DNA of 22,577 nt. Origin: DATKDF01 sp035512795. GTDB lineage: Bacteria > Acidobacteriota > Vicinamibacteria > Vicinamibacterales > SCN-69-37. Of the stretch, positions 1-7,417 are shown one piece after another. Position 1 is the first letter of the stretch. Each line of letters begins with the position of its first letter. The DNA lies in NCBI GenBank assembly GCA_035512795.1, contig DATKDF010000204.1, positions 1 to 22,577 of the forward strand, in the 5' to 3' direction. The position numbers and the translations under genes are program-made. The notes under the pieces were generated by a model, which did no database searches, was not told the origin of the DNA, and worked only from the letters and a program-made list of their open reading frames with translations.

Positions 1-1
1 C

Positions 2-151
2 GACCCGACCAAGGTCGTCCGCTCGGCGCTCCAGAACGCTTCGTCGATCGCCTCGCTCCTGCTCACGACCGAAGCCATGGTGTCGGAGATTCCCGAAGAC
101 AAGAAGGAAGCTCCGGCGGCCGGCCCGGGCGGCATGGGCGGAATGTACTAA
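2..151 (+). CDS. groEL: GroEL chaperonin, C-terminal end (partial)
   Basis: Only the last 49 codons are in the window; the frame is open from base 2 and ends at TAA 149-151. The translation begins DPTKVVRSALQNAS and ends GGMGGMY. DPTKV-R-AL-NA-S followed by a 'TTEAMVSE-P' stretch is the conserved end of the GroEL equatorial domain, and the Gly/Met-rich tail is the flexible tail found inside the chaperonin cavity. GroEL forms the double heptameric ring that folds proteins with GroES using ATP. The main domains lie upstream of the window, so intactness cannot be judged. A GC-rich hairpin follows about 45 bases after the stop, so groEL appears to be the last gene of its transcript. Confidence 0.95.
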   Translation, partial: DPTKVVRSALQNASSIASLLLTTEAMVSEIPEDKKEAPAAGPGGMGGMY

Positions 152-155
152 ACGC

Positions 156-256
156 GTTCCGGTTTCCGGTTCGCAGTTCAGGTTCAACGACAGAACGGCC
201 CGGGCGGCGTTGCCGCCCGGGCCGGTCGCTTTTCAGGGTTCCGGGTCCCGGGTTCA
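156..256. repeat. Degenerate 7-base GGGTTCC-type repeats flanking the groEL terminator
   Basis: Two short runs have a seven-base period. At 236-256 three units are visible: GGGTTCC, GGGTCCC, GGGTTCA. The last overlaps the stop codon of the neighbouring tonB gene (254-256). At 156-187 a weaker run reads GTTCCGG, TTTCCGG, TTCGCA, GTTCAGG. The terminator hairpin lies between them. Similar GTTCCGG-like runs occur between genes in some Acidobacteriota as I recall, but I cannot check that here. Confidence 0.45.
196..233 (+). terminator. Rho-independent terminator after groEL, possibly bidirectional
   Basis: A perfect 13-bp stem (196-208 pairing with 212-224, arm CGGCCCGGGCGGC) closes a three-base loop (GTT). 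GTCGC and then TTTT (230-233) follow on the plus strand. The T-run is short but the stem is very stable. groEL (plus) and the tonB gene (minus) converge here, so the same hairpin may also stop transcription from the right, although no T-run follows it on the minus strand. Confidence 0.75.
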
Positions 257-1120
257 GTGCAGCCGGAACTCGAGGATGAGCGTCACGAGCATCGACACGG
301 CCTCGCCCTTGTGGCGCGCGGGTTCGAACAGCCACGCGCGAGCGGCGCGGAGGGCTTCCTGATCGAGGCCGTAGCGGGCGTCGAGGGACTTGACGATGCG
401 CACGTCGCCGACCGTGCCGTTTGGCAGCACGACCGCTTCGAGTTCGACGAGGCCCTGGATCTTGGCGCGCATGGCCTCGCTCGTGTAGCGCGGCGTTTCC
501 TGCCTCAGCAGCCTGGGATCGGTGACCCCGGCCGTGCCGGGCCGGTAGGCGCCGCCACCAAAGCCGCCGCCGGTCCCCGGACCGACGCCGCTGCCCTGGC
601 CGGGCCCGACGCCCGTGCCACGCCCGCCGCCGCCAATCGGGGCCAGCGAAATCAGGCTGTCGCCGCTCGACGTGATGGCCGCCGCGTTGTTGGTGTAAAT
701 CGGCGCGGTCAGTTGCGGCAACTCGCGCGGCTCCTGCAGCACGACCGGCTGCGTGGGCGGCACGATCGGGGGTGGCTGCAGATCGGGCTTGGGAATCTCG
801 AGTTCCTGTGGCCGCGGCGGCGCAGGTGCGGGGCTGCCGCCACCGCCTCCGCCGGGACCCGGCTGGTGAATGAAGACGACCTTGTAGTCTGGCACGGGCG
901 GCGGCTCGGCCACGTGCTCGGGCCGGTACATGACCGCCAGAATCAGCATGAGCAGGATGGCCCCGTGGCCGCCAAACGACGCCCACATCGCCGGCCCCAG
1001 CCTGCGCTGATCGCGGTGCTCGAAGATCGACTGGGCTGCCAGCCAGCCGGACGAGACCACACCCGGGCCCTCTGCGAGCCTCGGCGGTGTCGACGGCATC
1101 GGCGGCTGCTTCTCGGTCAT
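254..1120 (-). CDS. TonB-type energy transducer, paralog 1
   Basis: 288 aa. TonB proteins pass proton-motive energy from an inner-membrane ExbB/ExbD complex to outer-membrane receptors. Visible parts: an N-terminal cytoplasmic stretch of about 42 residues with GVVSSGWLAAQS; one membrane segment at about 43-65; a periplasmic linker with a Gly run at about 90-95, a Pro-rich part at 97-127 and a second Gly-rich part at 163-190; and a TonB C-terminal domain at about 209-288 (YTSEAMRAKIQGLVELEAVV, then PNGTVGDVRIVKSL, ending LEFRLH). The cytoplasmic N-terminus is longer than in classical TonB, and the linker is more Gly-rich than the usual Glu-Pro/Lys-Pro type. It lies downstream of a close paralog on the same strand, 160 bases away. 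No exbB or exbD is in the window. The start at 1120 is the first ATG of a frame with good composition; the ribosome site is weak. Confidence 0.85.
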   Translation of the reverse strand: MTEKQPPMPSTPPRLAEGPGVVSSGWLAAQSIFEHRDQRRLGPAMWASFGGHGAILLMLILAVMYRPEHVAEPPPVPDYKVVFIHQPGPGGGGGGSPAPAPPRPQELEIPKPDLQPPPIVPPTQPVVLQEPRELPQLTAPIYTNNAAAITSSGDSLISLAPIGGGGRGTGVGPGQGSGVGPGTGGGFGGGAYRPGTAGVTDPRLLRQETPRYTSEAMRAKIQGLVELEAVVLPNGTVGDVRIVKSLDARYGLDQEALRAARAWLFEPARHKGEAVSMLVTLILEFRLH

Positions 1121-1144
1121 CTGCTTGATTGGACGGACTCCCTC

Positions 1145-1150
1145 AGTATA
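1145..1150 (-). promoter_or_regulatory. Possible -10 element for TonB paralog 1
   Basis: The minus strand reads TATACT here, five of six matches to TATAAT, 24 bases before the start codon at 1120. No convincing -35 lies at the right distance (GAGGTT at 17 bp). It would let the downstream tonB gene be transcribed separately from its paralog. Single-element match only. Confidence 0.3.
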
Positions 1151-1203
1151 CCGGGCCGGTCCGGAAAAACCTCAGTCCAGTCTCAGGTTGCAAGACTGAT
1201 GCC

Positions 1204-1234
1204 CCGGACCGACGGGCCTGAATGCCCGGTCCGG
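1204..1234 (-). terminator. Bulged hairpin between the two tonB genes
   Basis: CCGGAC (1204-1209) pairs with GTCCGG (1229-1234), and CGGGC (1213-1217) pairs with GCCCG (1224-1228), leaving a three-base bulge and a six-base loop. It lies about 50 bases past the stop of the upstream tonB paralog on the minus strand. No T-run follows, so it may be a weak terminator or an mRNA processing or stability structure. The rest of 1121-1280 shows no gene. Confidence 0.35.
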
Positions 1235-1280
1235 TCGTCCATTCGGTCACCGATCAGGACAGGCTGTGTCACCTTCGGAC

Positions 1281-2144
1281 TCAGTACAGCCGGAACTCCA
1301 GCACGAGCCGGACGAGCATCGACACGGGTTCACCCTTGTGGCGGGCCGGCTTGAAAAACCAGGCGCGTGCGGCCCGAATGGCTTCCTGGTCGAGGCCGGT
1401 CCGCGCGTCAAGCGATCGCACGACGCGGACGTCACCGACCGTGCCGTCGGGCAGCACCACGGCTTCGAGCTCGACCAGCCCCTGAATCTTGGCGCGCATC
1501 GCTTCGCCCGTGTAGCGGGGCATCTCGCGTCGAACGAGCTCGGGATTGCTCACCCCGTCGGTGCCGGGCTGGTAGGCGCCCCCACCGAACCCGGCCGTCG
1601 TCCCAGGTCCGACACCGATACCATCGCCCGGCCCGACGCCGGGGCCGGTCCCGCCGTCGCCAAACGGGGCCAGTGAAATCAGGTTGTCACCACTGGCCGC
1701 GATCGCCGTCGCATCGTCGGTGTACACCGGTGCCGTCAGTTGCGGCAGATCGCGGGGTTGCTCGAGCACGACCGGCTGCGCTGGCGGAACGATCGGCGCC
1801 GGTGTGACGGTCGGTCGCGGAATCTCGAGATCCCGGGGACGCGGTGGCGCCGGCGTCGGACTGCCGCCCCCGCCTCCGCCAGGACCGGGCTGATGAATGA
1901 ACACGAGCTTGTAGTCGGGAACGACGGGCGTCTCGACCGTGCGCTCCGGCTGGTACATCACCGCCAGCACCAGCAGCCCCACCAGCGCCCCATGCCCGCC
2001 GACCGAAGCCCACAGGGCGGGTCCGAGCCGGCGCGCATCGCGACGGTCAAAGGCTGACTGGGCCGCCAGCCACCCCGAGGACACCACACCGGGTCCTTCG
2101 GCGCGCGGAGGCAGGTAGGGCGGCGTGGGCGGTTTCTGGGCCAT
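1281..2144 (-). CDS. TonB-type energy transducer, paralog 2
   Basis: 287 aa, with the same layout as the gene at 254-1120: a long cytoplasmic N-terminus with GVVSSGWLAAQS, one membrane segment near 43-64, a linker containing PGPGGGGGG and a Pro-rich stretch, a second Gly-rich linker, and a TonB C-terminal domain ending LEFRLY. By hand alignment the last 79 residues differ from the paralog at only 12 positions, while the linkers differ more. This indicates tandem gene duplication with the output domain held constant. The start at 2144 is preceded on the minus strand by GGAAG four bases upstream. The pair lies divergent to tatA. No ExbB/ExbD or receptor gene is adjacent, so its substrate is unknown. 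Confidence 0.85.
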   Translation of the reverse strand: MAQKPPTPPYLPPRAEGPGVVSSGWLAAQSAFDRRDARRLGPALWASVGGHGALVGLLVLAVMYQPERTVETPVVPDYKLVFIHQPGPGGGGGGSPTPAPPRPRDLEIPRPTVTPAPIVPPAQPVVLEQPRDLPQLTAPVYTDDATAIAASGDNLISLAPFGDGGTGPGVGPGDGIGVGPGTTAGFGGGAYQPGTDGVSNPELVRREMPRYTGEAMRAKIQGLVELEAVVLPDGTVGDVRVVRSLDARTGLDQEAIRAARAWFFKPARHKGEPVSMLVRLVLEFRLY

Positions 2145-2150
2145 CTATCT

Positions 2151-2181
2151 TCCAAATACGATGAGGCGGACACCATTTGGA
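2151..2181. promoter_or_regulatory. Inverted repeat TCCAAAT/ATTTGGA at the start of TonB paralog 2
   Basis: TCCAAAT (2151-2157) and ATTTGGA (2175-2181) are perfect 7-bp inverted repeats with 17 bases between them. On the minus strand the proximal arm overlaps the GGAAG ribosome site of the tonB gene starting at 2144. It could be a protein operator or a weak mRNA hairpin hiding the ribosome site. The A/T-rich arms stand out in GC-rich surroundings. The rest of 2145-2269 is a divergent promoter region; a possible plus-strand -10 (TAAGAT, near 2230) lies before tatA. Confidence 0.35.
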
Positions 2182-2269
2182 CGCCGGGACTCCCCGCGGG
2201 GTTTTACCGGCACGTCCGAGAGCAGGTGTTAAGATCGGCTGGTCCGGCTCCGGCCGGCAGGAGTGCCCC

Positions 2270-2431
2270 ATGGGAAGCATCGGAATGCCTGAACTGCTCG
2301 TCATCCTCTTCATCGTCATCCTGATTTTCGGGGCGAGCCGGTTGCCTGAGCTCGGCAAGGGCATCGGCCGCGGCATCCGGAACTTCAAGGAAGCGACCAA
2401 GGACGGGACGTCCGACAAGTCCGACCTCTGA
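2270..2431 (+). CDS. tatA: Sec-independent (twin-arginine) translocase subunit TatA/TatE
   Basis: 53 aa. TatA oligomerises in the inner membrane to pass folded proteins carrying twin-arginine signals. One membrane helix (about residues 8-20, LLVILFIVILIF) is followed by the Phe-Gly hinge (F20 G21), an amphipathic helix with LPELGKGIGRGIRNFKEA, and a short charged tail ending DKSDL. This is the TatA/E pattern; the tail is too short for TatB. The reading frame is open further upstream, but the ATG at 2270 is preferred because it gives the normal TatA N-terminus and follows a GCAGGAG ribosome site. No tatC is in the window, so this gene stands apart from the rest of the Tat machinery. It converges on selB with a 16-base gap. 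Confidence 0.92.
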   Translation: MGSIGMPELLVILFIVILIFGASRLPELGKGIGRGIRNFKEATKDGTSDKSDL

Positions 2432-2447
2432 CGGGCGCGGCCCCGCC

Positions 2448-4379
2448 TCAGCGGGCTATCACCACGCGCGCATGACCCACGCGTCGCGTCACCCGCTCCC
2501 GATCCAGCCACTCGAGCAACGGAATCGCGTACTTCCGGCTGACCCCGTACCGGCCCTTGAACCACGCCACGTCGATCGACCGCCCGGCGCCAAGTCCGCT
2601 CACCTCGTCCCGGAGCCGTCCGAGAACGTCGGGGTGGAAGAGCAATCCATCGAGTTTCGCGACCGCCCGTTCGCGAACGAGCAGCTGAACCACCTGCCGG
2701 CACTCCTCCTTGGAGACGCCCGCGACGTCGGCGAGCGTGCCCGGGTCCGGCGGCGTCAGGCCTGCCGCCGCCAGGCTGGCGACGATGGCGGCAGCCGTGT
2801 CGGCACGTTCGCCGCCAAGCGTCGGATTGTGGGACGCGAGGCGGAGCCGGTCTGTGCCGGCCACGCGTCGCTCGCCCACGAGCCGGGCGATGACCGCCTC
2901 GAACAGTTCATCCACGGCGCCGGGCGCGACCTGGTGCCGCAAGTCATCGCGCGGCACGCCGACCTCGTCCGGACGGGTGCGATGGAACTGCTCGAGCGCG
3001 CTCACGGCGCGCTCGGCGGCGGCCGACAGGCGCGCGACCTCGAACATGAGCGTCCCGGCCTCGACCGCGCGTCCGTCCTCGACCGCTGCCTGGCGCATCC
3101 GCGCCGCGCGATCCGGATCGAGCCCGCCGCGTCGGACGAGATCCGCGACCGGGAGTCCTCGCCCGGCCGCCTCGCGCAGCCAGACGCGCAGCAGGCCGTC
3201 ATCGTCCTCCAGATCGAGGAACCTGCCGAGCGACGACGGCCGTCGCAACCGCGCCGGATGGGGTTCCGGATCGAGGACGACGGCTCCCCCAATCGTGCCC
3301 GGCGGTGACGGGCGCCGCAACACGAGGCGATCGCCCCGCGTGAGCACCATTGGCACATCGAACCGCAGGCGGGCGAAGCCGCTGCCAGAGGCCGGCAGAG
3401 CCACGCCAGCGCGGCCGGGTTCGGCGACCTCCCAGATGTCGCTCGTCGGCTCCCGGACGGCGGCGAGGGTGACCCGCGCAAGCGCGTCGGCCGTGCCGTG
3501 ATGCACGCCGACACGCGCGCCGTGCGCGAGCGGCGGCGCGCCGGCAAGGAGCGTGACACGGACATCGACGCGGCGCGTCACGGGCAGGCGGCCGGGTGTC
3601 GAGAGCGTCACCCCTCGCACGAGCGTCCCGGCATCGGCGGCTCCCAGGTTGAGCGCCGCGCGCTGTGGCGCGTCGACGGCGGAGGCCTTCGTGCCGTGAA
3701 CCTGGATGCCCCTCACCCGCACGCGCGTGCCGGACGGAAGCGCCGTCAGTTCGTCGCCCTCGGCCACCCGCCCGGACACCAGCGTACCGGTCACGACCGT
3801 GCCGAATCCCCTGACCGTAAACACGCGGTCGATCGGCAGGCGGACGACACCGGCCCGCCCCTGCCTGGGACCCGGGCCTGCCAGCCCGGCCAGCGTGGCG
3901 CGCAGTGTGTCGACGCCTTCGCCCGAGCGGGCCGAGACCTCGACGACTGGCGCGCCCTCGAGGAACGTCCCGGCCACCAGATCCGCCACCTCGACGCGCA
4001 CGAGGGCCCGCGTGTCGGCGTCGGCCAGGTCGCACTTGGTGATGGCCACCACGCCACGGTCGAGGCCGAGCAGGCGGCAGATGTCGAAGTGCTCGCGCGT
4101 CTGTGGCATGACCGATTCGTCGGCGGCCACGACGAGCAGCACGGCGTCGATGCCCCCGGCGCCGGCCAGCATGTTGCGGACGAAGCGTTCGTGTCCCGGC
4201 ACGTCCACCAGGGCGATGTCGGTATCGCCCTCTGACAGATGGGCAAAGCCGAGGTCGATGGTGATGCCCCGCTCGCGCTCTTCCTTCAGCCGATCGGGGT
4301 GGATACCGGTGAGCGCTTCGACGAGCGCGCTCTTGCCGTGATCGATGTGCCCGGCCGTGCCGACGACGATTGCGCCCAT
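2448..4379 (-). CDS. selB: Selenocysteine-specific translation elongation factor SelB
   Basis: 643 aa, about the usual SelB length. SelB is a GTPase that brings selenocysteinyl-tRNA(Sec) to the ribosome and binds the mRNA hairpin following a recoded UGA. GTPase motifs are intact: G1 GHIDHGKS (10-17), the switch I region ERERGITID (34-42), G3 DVPGH (59-63) and G4 TKCD (114-117). Beta-barrel domains follow, and the C-terminal third is compatible with the winged-helix repeats that bind the SECIS hairpin. The ERGITIDLGFA sequence separates SelB from EF-Tu. The start ATG lies three bases after the stop of rnr, so the two are surely co-transcribed. Its own stop is UGA, the codon SelB helps recode. 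No selA, selD or tRNA-Sec is visible here. Confidence 0.95.
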   Translation of the reverse strand: MGAIVVGTAGHIDHGKSALVEALTGIHPDRLKEERERGITIDLGFAHLSEGDTDIALVDVPGHERFVRNMLAGAGGIDAVLLVVAADESVMPQTREHFDICRLLGLDRGVVAITKCDLADADTRALVRVEVADLVAGTFLEGAPVVEVSARSGEGVDTLRATLAGLAGPGPRQGRAGVVRLPIDRVFTVRGFGTVVTGTLVSGRVAEGDELTALPSGTRVRVRGIQVHGTKASAVDAPQRAALNLGAADAGTLVRGVTLSTPGRLPVTRRVDVRVTLLAGAPPLAHGARVGVHHGTADALARVTLAAVREPTSDIWEVAEPGRAGVALPASGSGFARLRFDVPMVLTRGDRLVLRRPSPPGTIGGAVVLDPEPHPARLRRPSSLGRFLDLEDDDGLLRVWLREAAGRGLPVADLVRRGGLDPDRAARMRQAAVEDGRAVEAGTLMFEVARLSAAAERAVSALEQFHRTRPDEVGVPRDDLRHQVAPGAVDELFEAVIARLVGERRVAGTDRLRLASHNPTLGGERADTAAAIVASLAAAGLTPPDPGTLADVAGVSKEECRQVVQLLVRERAVAKLDGLLFHPDVLGRLRDEVSGLGAGRSIDVAWFKGRYGVSRKYAIPLLEWLDRERVTRRVGHARVVIAR

Positions 4380-4382
4380 GCG

Positions 4383-6680
4383 CTACTTGCGGCGGCTGAC
4401 GCGCTTGAACGCCCGTTCGCGCGGGCCCGGCCGCCGGCGACGCCGCGCGTCCTGGCCCTCGCCCTCGCGGGCCCCGGGCCGCGCGGCCTTCTTGCGGGCC
4501 CCGCCACGCCCGCTGCCGCGCCGGGGCGACGTCGTGCGGACGGCGTCGAGAATCTCGGTGAGCGCCAGATCGATCTGCCGGCGCTCGAGATCCACCCGGA
4601 TCACCTGGACACTCACCCGGTCGCCCAGCCGGTACACCTTCTCGTTCGTCTCGCCCCGCAGCACATGCGCCCGCTCGACGAACCGGTAGTAGTCGTCAGC
4701 CATCGTCGAGACGTGGACCATGCCCTCGACGAAGTGCTCGACCAGCTCGATGTAGAGGCCGAACGCGCTCACGCCCGTGATGTAGCCGTCGAACACGTCG
4801 CCGACTTTGTCGGTCATGAAGCGGACCTTCTTCCACTGCACGAGCTCGCGCTCGGCGTCGGCCGCCCGGCGCTCCCGCTCGGACGTATGGCGGGCGATCT
4901 CCGGCATGTCTTCGTCCAGTTCCGTTCGCCGGTCGTCGTCGAGTCCGGGGCGCGATTCGCGCAGCAACCGGTGCACGACCAGATCCGGATAGCGCCGGAT
5001 GGGCGACGTGAAGTGCGCGTAGGCGTCGGCCGCCAGGCCGAAGTGCCCCACGTTCGTGCCGTCGTAGCGCGCCTTCTGCATCGTGCGCAGGAGCAGGAAC
5101 GCAATGGGCTTCTCCTCGGGCCGTCCCTGAATCTTCTGGACGAGCTGCTGGAAATCGCGCGGCTCGAGCCGGTCCGCCGGGCCGGAGAGCGAATAGCCGA
5201 GCGTGCCGATGAACTCCTCGAACAGCTCCACCTTGGCCGGGTCGGGCGCCTCGTGAATGCGGAAGAGCCCCGGCACTCTCTGCTGCTCGAAGTGCCCGGC
5301 CACCGTCTCGTTGGCCAGCAGCATGAACTCCTCGATGATCCGGTGCGCCACGTTCCGCTCGGCCGCGATCACCGCCTCGACGAGGCCCTGGTCATCGAGC
5401 ACGAACTCCGGCTCCTTGAGATCGAAGTCGATCGACCCGCGGCGGCGCCGGCGCCCGTTGAGGATGCCGAACAGCTCATGCATCCGCTCGAACATCGGCA
5501 CCCGGTCGTGGTGCTGCTCCATCGCCGCCGGATCGCGATCGGTGAGGATCGCGTTGACCTGCGTGTAGGTCATGCGTGCGGCGCTGTGGATGACGCCGTC
5601 GTGCATCTCGTAGCGGACCACGGCACCAGATCGGCGATCCACTTCCATCAGGCACGACTGCACGAGCCGGTCGACGTGCGGGTTGAGGCTGCAGAGCCCG
5701 GTCGCCAGGGCCGTCGGGAACATGTGCACGGCCCGTTCCGGAAAATAGACCGACGTCCCGCGCTCGTACGCCTCGCGATCCAGCGCCGACCCTTCCCGCA
5801 CGTAGTACGACACGTCGGCGACGTGCACACCCAGCCAGAAGTTACCGTTCGGCAGGCGGTCAATCGAGATCGCATCGTCGAAGTCGCGCGCATGCTCGCC
5901 ATCGATCGTCACCGTCGGCCAGTCGCGAAAGTCGGTCCGGCCGGCCAGGTCCCGCTCGCCGACGTCCGGCCCGATGCGCGCGGCCTCGGCCAGGGCGTCG
6001 GCGCCGTGCTCGTCGGGCAGCGCGTACTTCCGGATGATGACGGCCGTGTCGACCCCCGGTGCGTCGAGCGCCCCCAGCACCTCGACCACGCTCCCGAGCG
6101 CCGGGCGCGTGGGTGTCGGCCAGCGCGTGATGTCCACCGTCACCATCTGGCCGGGTGACGCGCCCTTCGACTCGCCCCGCGCCACCTGCACGTCCATGAT
6201 GAGCCGCCGGTCGAACGGGACGACAAAGCCCATGCCGGACTCGTCCAGGTCGTAACGTCCCACGACCCGCCCGGCGCCACGCTCGAGGACGCGGACGATG
6301 CGCCCTTCGGCCCGATCGCCCCCGCGCCGGTGCTCGACCCGCACGACGACGCGGTCGCCATGGACCGCCTGATTGAGGTTGTTCCCGGCAATGAAGATGT
6401 CGGCCGTCATGCCCTCGAGGGGCGCCTCGGGTTCGACAAATGCGAAGCCGCGCGGATTGGTGGACACCCGGCCGACGACCAGGTTCATCCGGTCGGGCAG
6501 GCCGTAGCGCTGGCCGCGAATCTCGATGAGGGCGCCCGAGGCCACGAGGCCCCGCAACTGCCGCTTGAACGTGGCCCGAGCCTCGCGCGGAATCTGCAGG
6601 ACCTGCAGCAGTTCCTTGACGGTCGCCGGGTGGTCCACTTCATCGCGCAGGCGGCGAAGAATCTGGTCGTCAGACAACAT
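4383..6680 (-). CDS. rnr: Ribonuclease R (3'-5' exoribonuclease, RNB family)
   Basis: 765 aa. RNase R degrades structured RNA from the 3' end and takes part in rRNA and mRNA turnover. Order: an N-terminal winged-helix segment (1-62), cold-shock/OB segments (about 63-235), the RNB catalytic domain from about 248, an S1 domain (about 627-714) and an Arg/Lys-rich tail (715-765). The metal-binding aspartates are present as TID (D260) and RDFDDA (D266, D268, D269). Other RNB landmarks include VADVSYYV, GTSVYFP and LCSLNPHVDR. The basic tail resembles the C-terminal tail of Enterobacteria RNase R. It is the first gene of the rnr-selB unit; GGAG lies four bases before the ATG. The 41 bases to the divergent sigma gene must hold both promoters. 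Confidence 0.95.
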   Translation of the reverse strand: MLSDDQILRRLRDEVDHPATVKELLQVLQIPREARATFKRQLRGLVASGALIEIRGQRYGLPDRMNLVVGRVSTNPRGFAFVEPEAPLEGMTADIFIAGNNLNQAVHGDRVVVRVEHRRGGDRAEGRIVRVLERGAGRVVGRYDLDESGMGFVVPFDRRLIMDVQVARGESKGASPGQMVTVDITRWPTPTRPALGSVVEVLGALDAPGVDTAVIIRKYALPDEHGADALAEAARIGPDVGERDLAGRTDFRDWPTVTIDGEHARDFDDAISIDRLPNGNFWLGVHVADVSYYVREGSALDREAYERGTSVYFPERAVHMFPTALATGLCSLNPHVDRLVQSCLMEVDRRSGAVVRYEMHDGVIHSAARMTYTQVNAILTDRDPAAMEQHHDRVPMFERMHELFGILNGRRRRRGSIDFDLKEPEFVLDDQGLVEAVIAAERNVAHRIIEEFMLLANETVAGHFEQQRVPGLFRIHEAPDPAKVELFEEFIGTLGYSLSGPADRLEPRDFQQLVQKIQGRPEEKPIAFLLLRTMQKARYDGTNVGHFGLAADAYAHFTSPIRRYPDLVVHRLLRESRPGLDDDRRTELDEDMPEIARHTSERERRAADAERELVQWKKVRFMTDKVGDVFDGYITGVSAFGLYIELVEHFVEGMVHVSTMADDYYRFVERAHVLRGETNEKVYRLGDRVSVQVIRVDLERRQIDLALTEILDAVRTTSPRRGSGRGGARKKAARPGAREGEGQDARRRRRPGPRERAFKRVSRRK

Positions 6681-6721
6681 GTAACTCCAGTCTATCCTGT
6701 CAGTTCACGGCCGCGGGCGGG

Positions 6722-7417
6722 ATGGACCCAACCGGCCGGCCCCCAACGATGTCTACAGCGGAAGTGACGGCGACCCTCGCCCGTCTCGGAATCCTCGTGC
6801 CGACCGCCGACGCCCCCGCCGACGGCCTCGACCCCGCCCGGGTACGCGCCCTCGTGGACGCGGCTCGTGCCGGCGATCGCGAGGCGTTCGGCGACCTGGT
6901 CGTCCTGCACGAGCGTGCGGTGTATCGCACCGCACTGGCCGCGCTCGGCTCGCCGGCTGACGCCGAGGACGCGGCCCAGGAAGCCTTCGTCATTGCCTGG
7001 CGCAAGCTCGGCTCCTTCCGGCACGAAGCGAGCTTCAAGACCTGGCTCCTGACCATCGTGTGGCGCAAGGCGCTCGACCGGCGGCGCCGCCTGCGGGTCT
7101 GGTGGTCGCGCGTCGCGCCGGCATCGGCCGAGGGTGGTGTCGACCCGGTCGACCGGCTCGAAGCGACCGGCGCGGATCCCGAACGCCGCACGGTGTCGGA
7201 CGACCTGGCGCGCCGGGCGCAGCAGCAGATCCAGCGTCTGTCGCCGAAGCTGCGCGACACGTTGCTGCTCGCCTCGTCGGGTGAGTGCAGCTACGAGCAG
7301 ATTGCCGCACTCCTCGGCGTACCGGTCGGCACGGTCAAGTGGCGCGTGTCCGAGGCGCGTCGTGTGGTGGCCGCACGCCTCGCCGGGGCGCCGCTCGAGT
7401 CCAGGAGCTCGCGATGA
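6722..7417 (+). CDS. ECF-family RNA polymerase sigma factor (first module)
   Basis: 231 aa from the ATG at 6722. A second in-frame ATG at 6749 (MSTAEV) is equally plausible, since neither has a clear ribosome site. Sigma region 2 spans about 46-121 (AREGD-type opening GDREAFGDLV, then DAEDAAQEAFVIAWRKL and SFKTWLLTIVWRKALDRRRR), and region 4 spans about 166-215 (LSPKLRDTLLLASSGECSYEQIA, LGVPVGTVKWRVSEARR). Region 3 is absent, as expected for group 4 (ECF) sigma factors, which direct RNA polymerase to envelope or stress promoters. Its last bases overlap the next gene by ATGA, implying translational coupling. A weak promoter match upstream (CAGACA at 6671-6676, TATCCT at 6693-6698, 16-bp spacer) lies across the start of divergent rnr. 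Confidence 0.9.
   Translation: MDPTGRPPTMSTAEVTATLARLGILVPTADAPADGLDPARVRALVDAARAGDREAFGDLVVLHERAVYRTALAALGSPADAEDAAQEAFVIAWRKLGSFRHEASFKTWLLTIVWRKALDRRRRLRVWWSRVAPASAEGGVDPVDRLEATGADPERRTVSDDLARRAQQQIQRLSPKLRDTLLLASSGECSYEQIAALLGVPVGTVKWRVSEARRVVAARLAGAPLESRSSR

Noticed and set aside
321..329. GGTTCGAAC resembling a tRNA T-loop
   Set aside because: It lies inside the tonB C-terminal domain coding sequence and no acceptor stem or anticodon arm could be folded around it; the paralog differs at the same spot.
1958..2176. A 72-codon minus-strand frame starting just upstream of TonB paralog 2
   Set aside because: It runs through the tonB start in another frame and has no ribosome site; it is most likely chance.
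4239..6158. A 639-codon plus-strand frame opposite selB and rnr
   Set aside because: It is the shadow of two well-recognised genes with complete catalytic motifs.
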